Positions 1 through 9,689 of a DNA stretch of 62,528 bases are shown piece by piece (positions within the stretch are counted from its first letter, which is position 1; each line of letters begins with the position of its first letter). Made by a program: the position numbers and the translations under genes. Source of the stretch: Stenotrophomonas maltophilia (GTDB lineage Bacteria; Pseudomonadota; Gammaproteobacteria; Xanthomonadales; Xanthomonadaceae); the NCBI GenBank assembly GCA_002386405.1, contig DGIP01000042.1, positions 1-62,528 of the forward strand, given 5' to 3'. The notes under the pieces were generated by a model. That model saw only the letters and a program-made list of their open reading frames with translations, ran no database searches and was not told the origin of the DNA.

Positions 1-1
1 C

Positions 2-385
2 ACCGTGGAAGTGAAGCTGCCGCTGAGCGGCCTGAACAGCTTCACCGCCAAGTTCGACGAGCACCTGCGCAGCGGCGATTTCTTCGACGCCGCCAAGTTC
101 CCGGCCGCCACCTTCAAGAGCACCAAGGTTGAAGCCGCTGGCACCAACAAGCTGACCGTGACCGGCGACCTGACCATCAAGGACATCACCAAGCCGGTGA
201 CCCTGGATGTGACCGTCAACGCCGGCGGCGAGCACCCGATGGCCAAGGTTCCGGCCGCCGGCTTCGACGCCACCACCACCATCAAGCGCAGCGATTTCGG
301 CGTCGGCGCGTACGCCCCGAACGTGAGCGATGAAGTGAACATCCGCATCACCACCGAAGCCACCGGCGAAAAGCCGGCTGCCTAA
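2..385 (+). CDS. YceI family protein, 3' part
   Basis: This is the C-terminal part of a YceI-type periplasmic lipocalin-like protein; the reading frame is open from the first bases, so the start lies outside the window. The visible 127 residues hold the typical family pattern of a strand with FDEHLRSGDFFD, a TGDLTIKDITKPV segment and a final RSDFGVGAYAP segment close to the stop. YceI proteins bind isoprenoid-like lipids in a beta-barrel in the periplasm; the precise ligand here cannot be read from the sequence. A hairpin with a T-run follows directly. The family call is firm, the role is not. Confidence 0.9.
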   Translation, partial: TVEVKLPLSGLNSFTAKFDEHLRSGDFFDAAKFPAATFKSTKVEAAGTNKLTVTGDLTIKDITKPVTLDVTVNAGGEHPMAKVPAAGFDATTTIKRSDFGVGAYAPNVSDEVNIRITTEATGEKPAA

Positions 386-392
386 TCGGTAG

Positions 393-445
393 AGCGGGGC
401 TCTGCCCCGCTGCAAAAAAAATCCCGCCGAAAGGCGGGATTTTTG
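393..445. terminator. Bidirectional rho-independent terminator
   Basis: Two hairpins sit between convergent genes. The first is AGCGGGGC / GCCCCGCT (393-400 and 404-411). The second has stem CCCGCC / GGCGGG (423-428, 433-438) with a GAAA loop, an A-run on the left and a T-run on the right, so it can stop transcription from both sides. Confidence 0.85.
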
Positions 446-460
446 TTTGTGCAATCCGGA

Positions 461-877
461 TTACGCCGTGGCGATCTTCGCCAACCAGCCGGTGGCGAAA
501 TCCGTTGGCAGCCGGCGTGCCGGGGCGGTCAACCCGCTTTCGCGCAGGAACGCGTGCGTGGCCTGGGCGAAATTCTGCCGGGCGATGAGCGCCGTCTGCT
601 TCACCGCGCCCTGCTGCTTGCGCAGCTGCACGATCTGCAGGCTCGGCTTACCGGGCAGCGCGTACTTCTGGTAACGGCGCAGCTCATCGGCCACCAGGGT
701 GATATCGGCGTTGGCCTGTACCAGCGCCAGCTGGGCGCGGGCCAGCGGCAGCACCGCCTCGCGCATCGGCACGGTGGCCTGCGGGGCGGTTTCAGCCAAG
801 GTGGCGTCCAGCGTGGCATCGGCGCGCTCCAGGCGCGCGATCAGGTCGGCCAGTGCCGAAAGAGAAGCTGCTTGCAT
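461..877 (-). CDS. Small helical protein of unknown function
   Basis: A 138-residue protein that I do not recognise. It is Ala/Leu/Arg-rich and predicted by eye to be almost wholly alpha-helical, with heptad-like spacing in the first half (LADLIARLERADATLDATL) that suggests a coiled coil. There is no signal peptide and no catalytic motif. The ATG at 877 is chosen; an in-frame TTG at 895 would add six residues. It converges on the YceI gene and shares its terminator. GC and codon use match the core genome, so it is probably a conserved Xanthomonadaceae protein. Confidence 0.6.
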   Translation of the reverse strand: MQAASLSALADLIARLERADATLDATLAETAPQATVPMREAVLPLARAQLALVQANADITLVADELRRYQKYALPGKPSLQIVQLRKQQGAVKQTALIARQNFAQATHAFLRESGLTAPARRLPTDFATGWLAKIATA

Positions 878-917
878 CGAAAGGCACCGGCCCAAAACGC
901 GATTGTCGCATGGCGGG

Positions 918-944
918 GGTCACGACCAACGGTCGTGACCTACC
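918..944 (-). repeat. SMAG-like REP element
   Basis: Palindrome GGTCACGACC / GGTCGTGACC with a 3-base loop; read on the minus strand it begins GTAG. It forms an inverted pair with the element at 984-1010. Confidence 0.7.
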
Positions 945-983
945 GGGGGGGGCGGGGTCACGACCCCCCGGGGTGTACCCGCG

Positions 984-1010
984 GTAGCGCACGACCGTTG
1001 GTCGTGCGGC
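984..1010 (+). repeat. SMAG-like REP element
   Basis: GTAG head followed by the stem GCACGACC / GGTCGTGC with a GTT loop. It is the partner of the inverted element at 918-944 and lies just downstream of the ferric reductase gene. Confidence 0.75.
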
Positions 1011-1019
1011 GCAGGGGAA

Positions 1020-1814
1020 TCAATCCCCCTCGTGCTCCGGATGCGCCTTCCAATACCCCTTCGAGCGGATCCAGTCCTTCGGCACGCCCAGATGCCCCTC
1101 CACGTACTTGCGCATCATCCGCGCCCGGCGCGATTCGGTGGCGATCCAGTAGAACGTATCGCCCTCCGGCTCCTCGAAATCGGTCAGCACGTCTTCCAGC
1201 AGGGTGCTGGTGGCCGCATCAAACCCGTTGCGCTCCAGCCACGACACCCGGATGCGTTCATCTTCCGGCAGCTCCTGGCGGTCATCCGCTTCCGGAATCT
1301 CGATGTACACATCCGCCCGCGCACCTTCCGGCAGCGTCTCCAGCCAGCGGCCAATCGCCGGCAGCGCGGTTTCATCGCCAAACAGCACATAGGTATCGAA
1401 GTCATCGGCGGTGATGTGCGAGCCACGCGGCCCACCCACCGCAATCGCATCGCCCGCCATGGCATTAGCCGCCCAGCGCGAGGCCACGCCATCGCCGTGC
1501 ATCACGAAGTCGATGGCCAGCTCCTTCGCTTCCAGGTCCCACCAGCGCGGGGTGTAATCGCGGGCGGGCGAGGGCTCCTGGCCTTCCGGGTAGCGCGGGC
1601 CTTCCGGGGTCATGGTGGGCACCACGAACTGGCCCTCCGCATTCGGGAAGAACAGCTTCACGTGGTCATCCGGCGAGGGCGACTCAAAGCCCTCCAGCGC
1701 CTCACCACCCACGATCACCCGGCGCATGCACGGGCTGATTTCCTCGGTGCGCAGCACCTGCAACGGGCGGAACTTCACGGTGTGGCGCACCAACTTGTTT
1801 TCATGCAGAGCCAT
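1020..1814 (-). CDS. Siderophore-interacting ferric reductase (YqjH/ViuB-like)
   Basis: A 264-residue flavoprotein of the siderophore-interacting family, which uses NAD(P)H and FAD to reduce ferric siderophores in the cytoplasm and release iron. The FAD-binding signature RDYTPR is at residues 85-90, followed by an IDFVMHGDGVASRWA segment and a C-terminal NAD(P)H-binding half starting at about GDETALPAIGRWLETLP (146-162). It ends with the family-typical RSKGYWKAHPEHEGD. Length is usual for the family. A PadR regulator lies 93 bases upstream on the same strand, an arrangement like E. coli YqjI/YqjH, so control by that regulator is likely. No signal peptide is seen. Confidence 0.9.
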   Translation of the reverse strand: MALHENKLVRHTVKFRPLQVLRTEEISPCMRRVIVGGEALEGFESPSPDDHVKLFFPNAEGQFVVPTMTPEGPRYPEGQEPSPARDYTPRWWDLEAKELAIDFVMHGDGVASRWAANAMAGDAIAVGGPRGSHITADDFDTYVLFGDETALPAIGRWLETLPEGARADVYIEIPEADDRQELPEDERIRVSWLERNGFDAATSTLLEDVLTDFEEPEGDTFYWIATESRRARMMRKYVEGHLGVPKDWIRSKGYWKAHPEHEGD

Positions 1815-1907
1815 GGCGATGTACCTGTTTCAAAGCCGCCGCAGCGGCGTAGGGGGAAAGACCTGGCTGGCGAAACGCGGGCGGGGTCGAATAAGGGGAA
1901 GAACGGT

Positions 1908-2411
1908 TCAGCGGCCCTGCGCGCGGATCTGCGCGGCCGCCTCACGCAGCGCCTGGGCCACCGCTACCGCGTTGTCGTCCTGCCAACGCGCGTGGTGCAG
2001 TCCCAGCGCCTGCTTCAGCTCGCGCATTGCATCGCGCACCACCGGCGGCAGGTTGGCCTTGGCGATCGAGCGCGCGCTGTGGCGCACCCGGTGCAGCGCC
2101 GCATCCACCTCCTCGCGCTGCGCGGCCAACTCGGCCTGGCCCAGTGCGGTGAGCTGGTAGCGCTTGCGCCCGGCCTCCTCCAGCGCGCTCACCCAGCCGG
2201 CCGCCTCGAACTGCGCCAGCACCGGGTAGATCGAGCCCGCGCTGGGCGTGTACACCCGCACGAACATCTCACTGATGCACTGGATCAGCTCATAGCCATG
2301 GCGCGGCTGCGCCGCCAGCAGCGACAGCACCAACAGGCGCAGGTCGCCGCGGCTGAGCGGGCGGGACGTCAGCGGACGGGCAGGGCCATCCAGATCACGG
2401 GGAGCAGTCAT
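1908..2411 (-). CDS. PadR family repressor (YqjI-like)
   Basis: A 167-residue PadR-type winged-helix repressor. The N-terminal domain shows the family pattern LRLLVLSLLAAQPRHGYEL, then the recognition region YTPSAGSIYPVLAQFEAAGWV, then a helical dimerisation tail. The ATG at 2411 is chosen because the wing-helix fold starts a few residues later and because the start abuts two operator-like palindromes; a longer frame to 2519 reads through them. E. coli YqjI, which represses the ferric reductase gene yqjH, carries a His/Cys-rich metal-sensing N-terminus; this protein lacks it, so its inducer may differ. It is probably co-transcribed with the reductase gene downstream. Confidence 0.85.
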   Translation of the reverse strand: MTAPRDLDGPARPLTSRPLSRGDLRLLVLSLLAAQPRHGYELIQCISEMFVRVYTPSAGSIYPVLAQFEAAGWVSALEEAGRKRYQLTALGQAELAAQREEVDAALHRVRHSARSIAKANLPPVVRDAMRELKQALGLHHARWQDDNAVAVAQALREAAAQIRAQGR

Positions 2412-2448
2412 TTCGATATATCGAATGAAGTGCGCAAACGATATATCG
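2412..2448. promoter_or_regulatory. Twin PadR operator palindromes
   Basis: Two copies of the perfect palindrome CGATATATCG (2414-2423 and 2439-2448) sit immediately upstream of the PadR start codon, 25 bases centre to centre. AT-rich palindromes of this kind are typical PadR operators, so autoregulation is the natural reading. Confidence 0.75.
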
Positions 2449-2463
2449 AAAACCCCAGCCGGT

Positions 2464-2488
2464 GTAGAGCCACGCCCTGCGTGGCTGC
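2464..2488 (+). repeat. SMAG-like REP element
   Basis: GTAG head, stem AGCCACGC / GCGTGGCT. It pairs with an inverted copy at 2530-2553. The two lie between the PadR operators and aceE in the 413-base stretch without genes at 2412-2824. Confidence 0.75.
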
Positions 2489-2529
2489 GCAACCGTTCAG
2501 CAAACCGATGACTGCGCATGGACTGCGCG

Positions 2530-2553
2530 CAGCCACGCAGGGCGTGGCTCTAC
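2530..2553 (-). repeat. SMAG-like REP element
   Basis: Inverted copy of the element at 2464-2488: AGCCACGC / GCGTGGCT followed by CTAC, the complement of the GTAG head. Confidence 0.75.
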
Positions 2554-2754
2554 CACCGGGCCGGCCACCACAACGCTTCGTCCCCCAGGTAGAACACTCC
2601 CCACGTTCCACGCCCACATGACAGCGCTAGCCAACGCAGGCGCCCTGAAACCGCCCGTGGAACCCCCTTGAGACAGCACGCCACTGTCGCCCCATGTCCC
2701 CAAGACACAACCGCACCACTTCCATACGCACCCGTAGCGAAGTAAGCAAACCCA

Positions 2755-2782
2755 TTGGTGCGCTACACTTTGCGGCTAGAAA
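2755..2782 (+). promoter_or_regulatory. Possible aceE promoter
   Basis: TTGGTG (2755-2760) and TAGAAA (2777-2782) are 16 bases apart, a weak match to a sigma-70 promoter, 43 bases before the aceE start. Position is right but the boxes are poor, so this is tentative. Confidence 0.3.
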
Positions 2783-2824
2783 TCTAAAACAGTCGCGCGC
2801 GTGCGTGCGGTCATGGGAGCGCTA

Positions 2825-5512
<2,688 letters not shown>

Positions 5513-5532
5513 TCCTCTAAATCAGTGAATTG

Positions 5533-5556
5533 AAAAGGCGGCCGAGGCCGCCTTTT
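5533..5556 (+). terminator. aceE terminator
   Basis: Perfect hairpin GGCGGCC / GGCCGCC with a GA loop, flanked by AAAA and TTTT. It separates aceE from the defence island. Confidence 0.9.
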
Positions 5557-5590
5557 CTCTGAATGGACGGCGACACATTTTGGAGGTGTT

Positions 5591-6979
5591 GTGATCTACT
5601 CATATTTGGACGAGGGTATTCCAATTGACCTCGTCCCCTTGGCCCACAGAGGTAAGCCCGAGAGGAATCTGTTTTCGGCGGATTCCTTCACCCTTGTTGT
5701 TGGGAAGAATGGCGCCGGCAAGACTCATTTGCTCTCAGCCCTCGCGGGAGATTTGGTCAAGGTGCGCAACAACAAGCTTGTGCGAAGCGACACCGACGAA
5801 TCTCCTCCTTACGTAATTCTCTACACCTCGTCGCCGTTCGTTGGAGCTCGGCCAGCAGCCGCCGGAAATATGCGCCAGTTAGGGCCCAGAAGCAAAGCGG
5901 CTACGCCTGATCCGGATCTCCTCTCCACGATAGCAGCTGCGTTCTCGACCTCCGGCCGCACCGAAGTAAAGCTCTCGACAGACTTTAGGTCTGCAGTGCG
6001 AGCCGTATGTGCAGCCATTTATGAGATCCCCGTGAAAGTGAAGATCCCCGCCAGCATGGATCTTGACGACACTCTTGATGGCTATCGAAAGGTCTCCAGG
6101 AAATGGGTCACTGGCTCCTCGCAGGCCAGCGCGGAAAGCGTTGAAATTATGCGAGAGGATATGGTGCGTTATCAGCGCGCTATTGGTAAAGAGGTCGAAC
6201 GATGGCTTCGCAGCTGTCTCGGAGTCGATCTTAAGATTATCATGCACGCTTTGGATCTATGCATAAAACGTAACAAGAGAAAGAGGAATGTCTACGTCCA
6301 GAATGTGTTCGACATTGCCGAGAACAGGGATATCGCCAGCTCGGACTTCGCGGTTGCCTTGGGCGATGTCCAGCGCGAAGTTGCTCACTACGGATCTGAT
6401 ATTCTAAATGGGCGGGGGGTGCAAGTTCCGCAGGCGGCTGGGTACGGGTTTGACCCCAACTCAGATGTCATCTCGCTCGCTATTGGCCCATCGAGTTCAG
6501 GATCCGCAGCACTACTTGATCAGTTTTCAAAGATATACGATGCAATCAAGCAAGTGCCTCCGGATGTCAGGTCGCTGTTCTTGCTCATTGATGAGGGTGA
6601 TGCGTTTCTTCACTTCGAGTGGCAGCAAAAATATGTAAAGTTCCTGGATGAGTTTGTAAAGGGGATCCGAACTCGCTTCGCCTATGTACAAGTAGTTCTG
6701 GCAACCCACTCCCCTATCCTGATGTCGGATGTTCCGCGTGACAACGTCCTCAGGATCGGCGAAGAAGGACGGCCCATCTGCACATTCGGAGCCCCTCTCG
6801 AACGGATCGTAAGCACGACTGGCGAGGCTGGCTCAATAGGAGAGTTCGCCGCGGATAGAATTAGGGAGATAATTCGCGGAGAGCGCACCATTGATGAATA
6901 TCTGCTAAGTCAAATCGACGACGGGATCATCCGTTCCGAATTGAGAAGGATCTTGTTGCGTGATCAACATTCAGGATAA
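5591..6979 (+). CDS. ptuA: Septu-like AAA/ABC-type ATPase PtuA
   Basis: A 462-residue SMC/ABC-like ATPase of the overcoming-lysogenisation type found in Septu. Walker A GKNGAGKT is at residues 38-45, Walker B LFLLIDEGDAFLH at about 329-341, and the H-loop ATHSPIL at about 371-377. The region between is a helical insertion rather than a full coiled coil. The GTG start at 5591 is preceded by GGAGG. It overlaps by 20 bases with the HNH gene, so the two are translated together. In Septu the ATPase forms a complex with the PtuB nuclease and senses phage infection. Base composition is clearly lower in GC than aceE, a sign of transfer. No reverse transcriptase is present, so this is plain Septu, not retron-linked. 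Confidence 0.8.
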   Translation: MIYSYLDEGIPIDLVPLAHRGKPERNLFSADSFTLVVGKNGAGKTHLLSALAGDLVKVRNNKLVRSDTDESPPYVILYTSSPFVGARPAAAGNMRQLGPRSKAATPDPDLLSTIAAAFSTSGRTEVKLSTDFRSAVRAVCAAIYEIPVKVKIPASMDLDDTLDGYRKVSRKWVTGSSQASAESVEIMREDMVRYQRAIGKEVERWLRSCLGVDLKIIMHALDLCIKRNKRKRNVYVQNVFDIAENRDIASSDFAVALGDVQREVAHYGSDILNGRGVQVPQAAGYGFDPNSDVISLAIGPSSSGSAALLDQFSKIYDAIKQVPPDVRSLFLLIDEGDAFLHFEWQQKYVKFLDEFVKGIRTRFAYVQVVLATHSPILMSDVPRDNVLRIGEEGRPICTFGAPLERIVSTTGEAGSIGEFAADRIREIIRGERTIDEYLLSQIDDGIIRSELRRILLRDQHSG

Positions 6980-7862
6980 CTGGTCTGAAAGAGCCATAGC
7001 GTCCCAAGCTGCATACGTTGAGGGGTTGATCGCAGGGGCGCTTCGTAAGAAGCCAACAGTCGGACGTCTCGCCCGAGCGTTCTTAAGAGGGCATAGCAGA
7101 CTGATCGCCGCAGGTCGGCCGCACGAACTTCGTCGATTGATCGAGTCAGCGGATGTGCTTAAGTCGGCGGTGTCGTCGGTCGAATATACGGCGTTCCGCC
7201 TTGATTGCGCAGCTGTGCTCGACTACGAAGCATTTAGTCGGCGGCCCATTCCAAATTGGGGGGCTTATGCACTGTGCGCCGAGTCCAAATACTCAATGTG
7301 CCCTTATTGCCACCAATCATTCGCGCACACGCTGGTCCGTGATGCAGGAGGTGGGTTTAGGCCGACGCTTGATCACTATTATCCAAAGTCAAACTATCCA
7401 TTCCTGAGTTTGTCCATATTTAACTTGATCCCGTCATGCTATACATGTAACAGCCAGCTCAAGGGGATAAAGGATTTCTACTTGGATCAGCATGTCCACC
7501 CATTTGAAGCAGCCGATGGAGCAATTGAAATTACAATTGATCTGAGTGATTACTTGGACGGCAGGGTGCGCGGCTTGGATAAACTCAGGTTTGAGATCAA
7601 GTCTTCCTTGGCTCATGGCAAGCGGTCAATCGAAACTTTCGCTTTAAATCGGAGGTTTGCAGTGAATTCCGCATACCTTGACTCCTTCATTGCACGGGTG
7701 ATGGCGTACGTGACGCATCAGGATGCGAGGGCGTCAGTGAGTCAGGGTTTGAAGTTTCAACTAAGTGAGTCAGATTTGCTGGGATTCAACGCAGGCAACT
7801 ACAAGGACGAGATGCTGGGGAAGATTAAAAAGGATCTATACGATCTGGTTTTGAGTCGTTAG
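6960..7862 (+). CDS. ptuB: Septu-like HNH endonuclease PtuB
   Basis: A 300-residue HNH nuclease. The core runs from CPYCHQSF (zinc cysteines C114 and C117), through DHYYPKS with catalytic D138-H139, to CYTCNSQLKG with C160 and C163 and a following Asn. This two-CxxC treble-clef arrangement is that of PtuB, the effector subunit of Septu and of the Ec78 retron system. GTG start at 6960 lies inside the end of ptuA. The C-terminal 120 residues have no motif I can name. GC is low for the genome (many AT-rich stretches near 7400). Expected to cut nucleic acid on activation by the ATPase. Confidence 0.8.
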   Translation: MINIQDNWSERAIASQAAYVEGLIAGALRKKPTVGRLARAFLRGHSRLIAAGRPHELRRLIESADVLKSAVSSVEYTAFRLDCAAVLDYEAFSRRPIPNWGAYALCAESKYSMCPYCHQSFAHTLVRDAGGGFRPTLDHYYPKSNYPFLSLSIFNLIPSCYTCNSQLKGIKDFYLDQHVHPFEAADGAIEITIDLSDYLDGRVRGLDKLRFEIKSSLAHGKRSIETFALNRRFAVNSAYLDSFIARVMAYVTHQDARASVSQGLKFQLSESDLLGFNAGNYKDEMLGKIKKDLYDLVLSR

Positions 7863-8347
7863 GCACTTGCGATCTGGTATGCATCAATTCGTCCGTTCTA
7901 GACCTTCAAGCGTGTGGTTAAGTGCGCTCCGTTTCAATTGGCGGAAGGGCTTGTTGAATTCAGCCTGGCGAGGTTAGCTTAAACCTAACTTCAGGTCGCG
8001 GCCCTACATCGCGATCAGGGTGCACTGGTCAGTCGATCTTTGAGGTCAGCCTATTTTGCGTCGACCTAGAACGTCTCTTGGCGGGAGGTGGGCGAAGTGG
8101 GGGTAGACATGTAGATCTACCTCGCGTGTCCTGTCAAAATGGCCGTGAATGTGTGGAGTCAGACCCGAGGTATAGTCGATGGTCGGCACACGCTGGTACC
8201 TTGAGGTTGAGGCTGGACCGGGTGCGAGGCGCGCAATGCTTCTATGAGTGGAAGTTTGCTCCCTTCGTCCTCTGGTTAGGCCGTACCTTGTAGGCAGGTG
8301 ATGGAGTGTTGTGGGGTTCGCCCAAGGCGAACTGACTGGGGACGGCC
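7863..8347. other. 485-base gene-free spacer inside the defence island
   Basis: No credible gene is seen: short open frames lack ribosome sites and family features. It separates the Septu pair from the methylase operon and must hold the promoter of the latter, but I cannot pick convincing -35/-10 boxes. No retron-like stem or CRISPR repeat is visible. Confidence 0.5.
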
Positions 8348-9643
8348 TTGCAGAAGAATTTTTTGAGCGTAGTAGACCTTTTTGCTGGGTGCGGAGGGTT
8401 TGGGCTAGGGCTGGAGGAGGCCGGTTTCACGCCGATCTTCGTGAACGAGCTGAACGACGATGCGCGAAGCACCTATTTGGTGAACAGGCGTGATCGCTAC
8501 GAGCACTTTCGTCAAGGGATGGATGAGGCGCGCTGGTTGAATCCATTTAGCTCTTCCGATGCAAGGAAGATGACGAAAAGGTCTTATCTGGATGAGCTAG
8601 AGAGCCGCTTTCACTCGACATTTAGTATAGCCCACGGCGAGATTGACCTGGTGGTAGGCGGGCCGCCCTGTCAGGGTTTCTCTGGCATCGGCCATCGGAG
8701 ATCGTATGCGGTGGACAAGCACGATGTCCCCTCGAATCACCTATTTAAAGACATGGCGACTATTGTTCGTCATCTGCAACCGCGGGCTTTTGTCTTTGAG
8801 AACGTGCGCGGCCTCCTCACGAGTCGCTGGACCCCGGACGGAGAGAACGGCGAGATTTGGCACGCGGTAAAGCGCGCCTTCGCAAAGATTGGGAACTACA
8901 GGCTTGCTTCGCAGCTCGTGCATGCAAAGGATTACGGCGTTGCCCAGAATCGCCCAAGAATCATGTTGGTCGGGATTCGGGACGACATCGCCGGTCCGGC
9001 GACCCGCGTTAGCGAGGTCGACTTCATTGATGACACAGCGGTTGGTCTTGGCTTTCTTCCCCGGCCTACTGGTGGTGCACCTGACTTGATAGATTTGCTG
9101 GGGGATCTAGTCGACCCATCCCACTCGAATGGTGGTCGAACGGATGTTTATCCAAAACCGGCATTGACTGATGTCCAAGTCCATTTGCGGACAAATCTCG
9201 CGGGTAAGCTGTCGGGCGTGGGTGAGCCAATCACCGACCACGAGTACAGCAAGCACAGTGACCACGTCCGGAAGAAGTTCCAGGCCATGATCAACCAAGA
9301 GCACTACGTCGGGACAAAGAAGTTCGCCCAGCGTCTCCTGCCGGCGACCTGGGGACGAAATGGACCTATGATTACCGCAACTTCATTGCCCGACGATTAC
9401 GTGCATTTCAAGCAGCCGCGGACACTGACCGTGCGCGAGTGGGCACGTCTACAAGGCTTCCCGGATTGGTATGAGTTTCGTGGTAAACGCACCACGGGGG
9501 GAATCCGGAGGGCGGGGAATCCGCTGGAAGGAATTCACTTCCGCGAGCTGCCTAAATACACCCAGATCGGCAACGCAGTACCAGTGCCGCTTGCACGCGC
9601 AATTGGTAGCAACTTGGCCGGAATTCTACGCCGCGATCGTTAG
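8348..9643 (+). CDS. DNA cytosine-5 methyltransferase
   Basis: A 431-residue C5 methylase with all main motifs in canonical order: motif I FAGCGGFGLG (12-21), motif IV GPPCQGFSG with catalytic Cys at about 108, motif VI ENVRG (about 151), motif VIII QNRPR (about 200), a target-recognition region, and motif X QIGNAVP (about 406). TTG at 8348 is the chosen start, with GGGGA upstream. It is the first gene of an operon with three defence-like genes (46 bases to the next), and a convergent vsr closes the cassette. It should mark self DNA with 5-methylcytosine; the recognition sequence cannot be read from the protein. No standard restriction enzyme is adjacent. Confidence 0.92.
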   Translation: MQKNFLSVVDLFAGCGGFGLGLEEAGFTPIFVNELNDDARSTYLVNRRDRYEHFRQGMDEARWLNPFSSSDARKMTKRSYLDELESRFHSTFSIAHGEIDLVVGGPPCQGFSGIGHRRSYAVDKHDVPSNHLFKDMATIVRHLQPRAFVFENVRGLLTSRWTPDGENGEIWHAVKRAFAKIGNYRLASQLVHAKDYGVAQNRPRIMLVGIRDDIAGPATRVSEVDFIDDTAVGLGFLPRPTGGAPDLIDLLGDLVDPSHSNGGRTDVYPKPALTDVQVHLRTNLAGKLSGVGEPITDHEYSKHSDHVRKKFQAMINQEHYVGTKKFAQRLLPATWGRNGPMITATSLPDDYVHFKQPRTLTVREWARLQGFPDWYEFRGKRTTGGIRRAGNPLEGIHFRELPKYTQIGNAVPVPLARAIGSNLAGILRRDR

Positions 9644-9689
9644 GTTGCAATGATTCGTCGCTCTTCCATGGACTGAGGAACAAGGAATT

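Noticed and set aside
443..1414. 323-codon frame on the plus strand
   Set aside because: Runs through a terminator and REP palindromes and opposes real genes; Arg/Pro-rich composition.
8078..8293. 71-codon frame in the spacer before the methylase
   Set aside because: No ribosome site, no conserved look, Arg/Gly-rich start.
5591..8347. Retron associated with the PtuAB pair
   Set aside because: No reverse transcriptase gene and no msr/msd-like stem next to the pair.
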